A program made the translations under genes and the position numbers. A stretch of 7,438 nt of DNA from contig DORE01000161.1 of the NCBI GenBank assembly GCA_003514305.1, positions 1 through 7,438 on the forward strand, in the 5' to 3' direction. The stretch's first letter is position 1. Every line of letters starts with the position of its first letter. The stretch comes from Gammaproteobacteria bacterium (GTDB lineage: Bacteria; Pseudomonadota; Gammaproteobacteria; Pseudomonadales; Pseudohongiellaceae). Below the pieces are notes generated by a model that was not told where the DNA came from, ran no database searches, and saw only the letters and a list, made by a program, of their open reading frames with translations. Positions 6,472-7,438 of this stretch are shown one piece after another.

Positions 6472-7296
6472 CTATTTCTCCTCAGCCAGAGGCAACTCCA
6501 CCGCGGAATCTTTGGCGGTCAGAAAGTCCATGGCGATTTGTTGAAACACCTGAGGCTTATCGGCGTGCAGCCAGTGCCCTGCCCCCATAATGGTTTTTAC
6601 GTCTGACTTGGGAAAATAAGCCAGTGTCTGTGTCCGATGCTTCGATTGAATATAGGCTGACTCGGCGCCTTTAACAAACAAGGTCGGCTTTTGAAACACT
6701 GAGTTATTGTCAGGCATTTCACGAAGTGCATCGTAGTGCCTCTCGATCGCAGGTAGATTCAACCGCCAGCGATAACCACCCTCGGGGCTGCGAATTAGGT
6801 TTGTCAGAACGAATTTTCGCGTAGGTTCATCTTTAATATAGCGCCGCAGGAAGATTTCTGCTTCACCGCGGCTACCGAGACTCTCCAACTTTAGTCCTTT
6901 CATGCCTGCGATCACCTGCATGTGCCCGTCTGCTCGCGCCGGATAGGTAATCGGCACAATATCCACGACCAAAAGCCGTTTGACTCGAGCCGGAGCCGTC
7001 AGCGCTAGTTCCATTGCCACTTTCCCCCCCATCGAGTGGCCCAGCAAATGGCAGCTTCTTATATTCAAGTCATCAAGGAGGTCCAGCACATCCTCCGCCA
7101 TCTCGGGATAGTTCAGCCTATTCGCGTGAGGAGAGCCGCCATGATTACGGAGATCCACCCCAAAGACTGCAAACTGCTGAGCCAGTTGCTTACAGTGCCA
7201 ACTCCAATTCGACAAACTGCCGAACAAGCCATGCAGGACAAGCAAAGGCAATCCTGAGTCTGAGTATTGCTTGTAGTGTAGCTTCAGGGAGTTCAA
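6472..7296 (-). CDS. ybfF: Alpha/beta hydrolase, YbfF-like esterase
   Basis: A 274-residue cytoplasmic alpha/beta-hydrolase with no signal peptide. HGLFGSLSNW (22-31) forms the oxyanion region, GVDLRNHGGSP (46-56) follows, the nucleophile is Ser88 in GHSMGG (86-91), and the catalytic His is 241 in GAGHWLHA. The usual acid after strand 6 is not obvious (GAESAYI, 210-216), so Asp112 in VVDIVP is the likely third residue; I recall the same peculiarity in YbfF. YbfF hydrolyses acyl esters and thioesters in vitro; the natural substrate is uncertain. The start is TTG at 7296: an in-frame TGA lies three codons upstream, no ATG lies near, and the product then matches the YbfF N-terminus. It follows the upstream peroxiredoxin stop by one base with only a weak ribosome binding site, suggesting re-initiation. 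The gene ends 2 bases before pdxJ. Confidence 0.9.
   Translation of the reverse strand: MNSLKLHYKQYSDSGLPLLVLHGLFGSLSNWSWHCKQLAQQFAVFGVDLRNHGGSPHANRLNYPEMAEDVLDLLDDLNIRSCHLLGHSMGGKVAMELALTAPARVKRLLVVDIVPITYPARADGHMQVIAGMKGLKLESLGSRGEAEIFLRRYIKDEPTRKFVLTNLIRSPEGGYRWRLNLPAIERHYDALREMPDNNSVFQKPTLFVKGAESAYIQSKHRTQTLAYFPKSDVKTIMGAGHWLHADKPQVFQQIAMDFLTAKDSAVELPLAEEK
6478..6483 (-). promoter_or_regulatory. pdxJ ribosome binding site inside the end of the hydrolase gene
   Basis: GAGGAG on the minus strand, 8 bases before the pdxJ ATG. It is part of the final Glu-Glu codons of the upstream hydrolase, so ribosomes ending there sit on the pdxJ initiation site. This is a classic layout for translational coupling. 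Confidence 0.8.
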
Positions 7297-7297
7297 T

Positions 7298-7438
7298 CTA
7301 TTTCAGCTCTGACAGAATGTTCACCACATCCTCGTGATGCGTTTTAGTTTTAACTTTATCCATTATATGAACCACTCTGCCTTCCTTATCGATAATGAAC
7401 GTAGTTCGAATTACGCCCATAAATTCACGACCCATAAA
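7298..7438 (-). CDS. bcp: Peroxiredoxin, Bcp/PrxQ type (thiol peroxidase), 3' end only
   Basis: The last 46 codons of a gene that enters from the right edge, ending in TAG. The fragment contains FMGVIRTTFIIDKEGRV and KVKTKTHHEDVVNIL, the characteristic C-terminal part of Bcp/PrxQ peroxiredoxins: a conserved Arg and a Thr-Phe-x-Ile-Asp strand, then a final helix. The catalytic cysteines lie in the missing part, so activity cannot be judged. Family members use thioredoxin to reduce hydrogen peroxide and organic hydroperoxides in the cytoplasm. The stop lies one base before the hydrolase TTG, so this is probably an early gene of the operon that includes the hydrolase and pdxJ. Confidence 0.85.
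   Translation of the reverse strand, partial: FMGREFMGVIRTTFIIDKEGRVVHIMDKVKTKTHHEDVVNILSELK

Overview
The window looks like chromosomal DNA from a gammaproteobacterium. The strongest clue is the divergent ybbAP / tesA arrangement, which is the same gene order as in Escherichia coli, with tesA (GDSL esterase/lysophospholipase) facing away from the ybbA-ybbP ABC transporter genes. Base composition is moderate, and no insertion sequence, phage gene, tRNA, rRNA or CRISPR array was seen. The genus cannot be named; an environmental or marine lineage is only a guess.

Layout, left to right. Positions 1-2189 (minus) hold most of ybbP, an FtsX-type ABC permease whose C-terminus lies beyond the left edge. 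Next is ybbA (2209-2904, minus), its ATPase, with coupled or overlapping gene ends. A 274-base divergent intergenic region (2905-3178) carries overlapping promoter-like elements and leads into tesA (3179-3835, plus). Then comes a 484-base gap (3836-4319) without a convincing gene; it contains a 79-codon stop-free minus-strand frame that may be a decayed gene. The right half is a minus-strand series read from the right edge: the 3' end of a Bcp-type peroxiredoxin gene (7298-7438), a YbfF-like alpha/beta hydrolase (6472-7296, TTG start), pdxJ (5717-6469) and, after a possible weak terminator, an MFS transporter (4320-5564).

How the genes fit together. YbbA and YbbP should form one inner-membrane ABC machine. 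TesA acts in the periplasm or envelope on acyl esters. The peroxiredoxin, hydrolase and pdxJ genes are packed with gaps of 1 and 2 bases, and the pdxJ ribosome binding site lies inside the last codons of the hydrolase gene, so these three almost certainly share a transcript. PdxJ makes pyridoxine 5'-phosphate for vitamin B6. The transporter substrate cannot be read from the sequence.

No clearly new multi-gene system is visible. The points most worth checking are the PdxJ subtype, which resembles the Bacteroidota-like form more than the E. coli form and sits outside the usual recO-pdxJ-acpS setting; the stop-free frame in the large gap; and an acidic insertion in YbbP.
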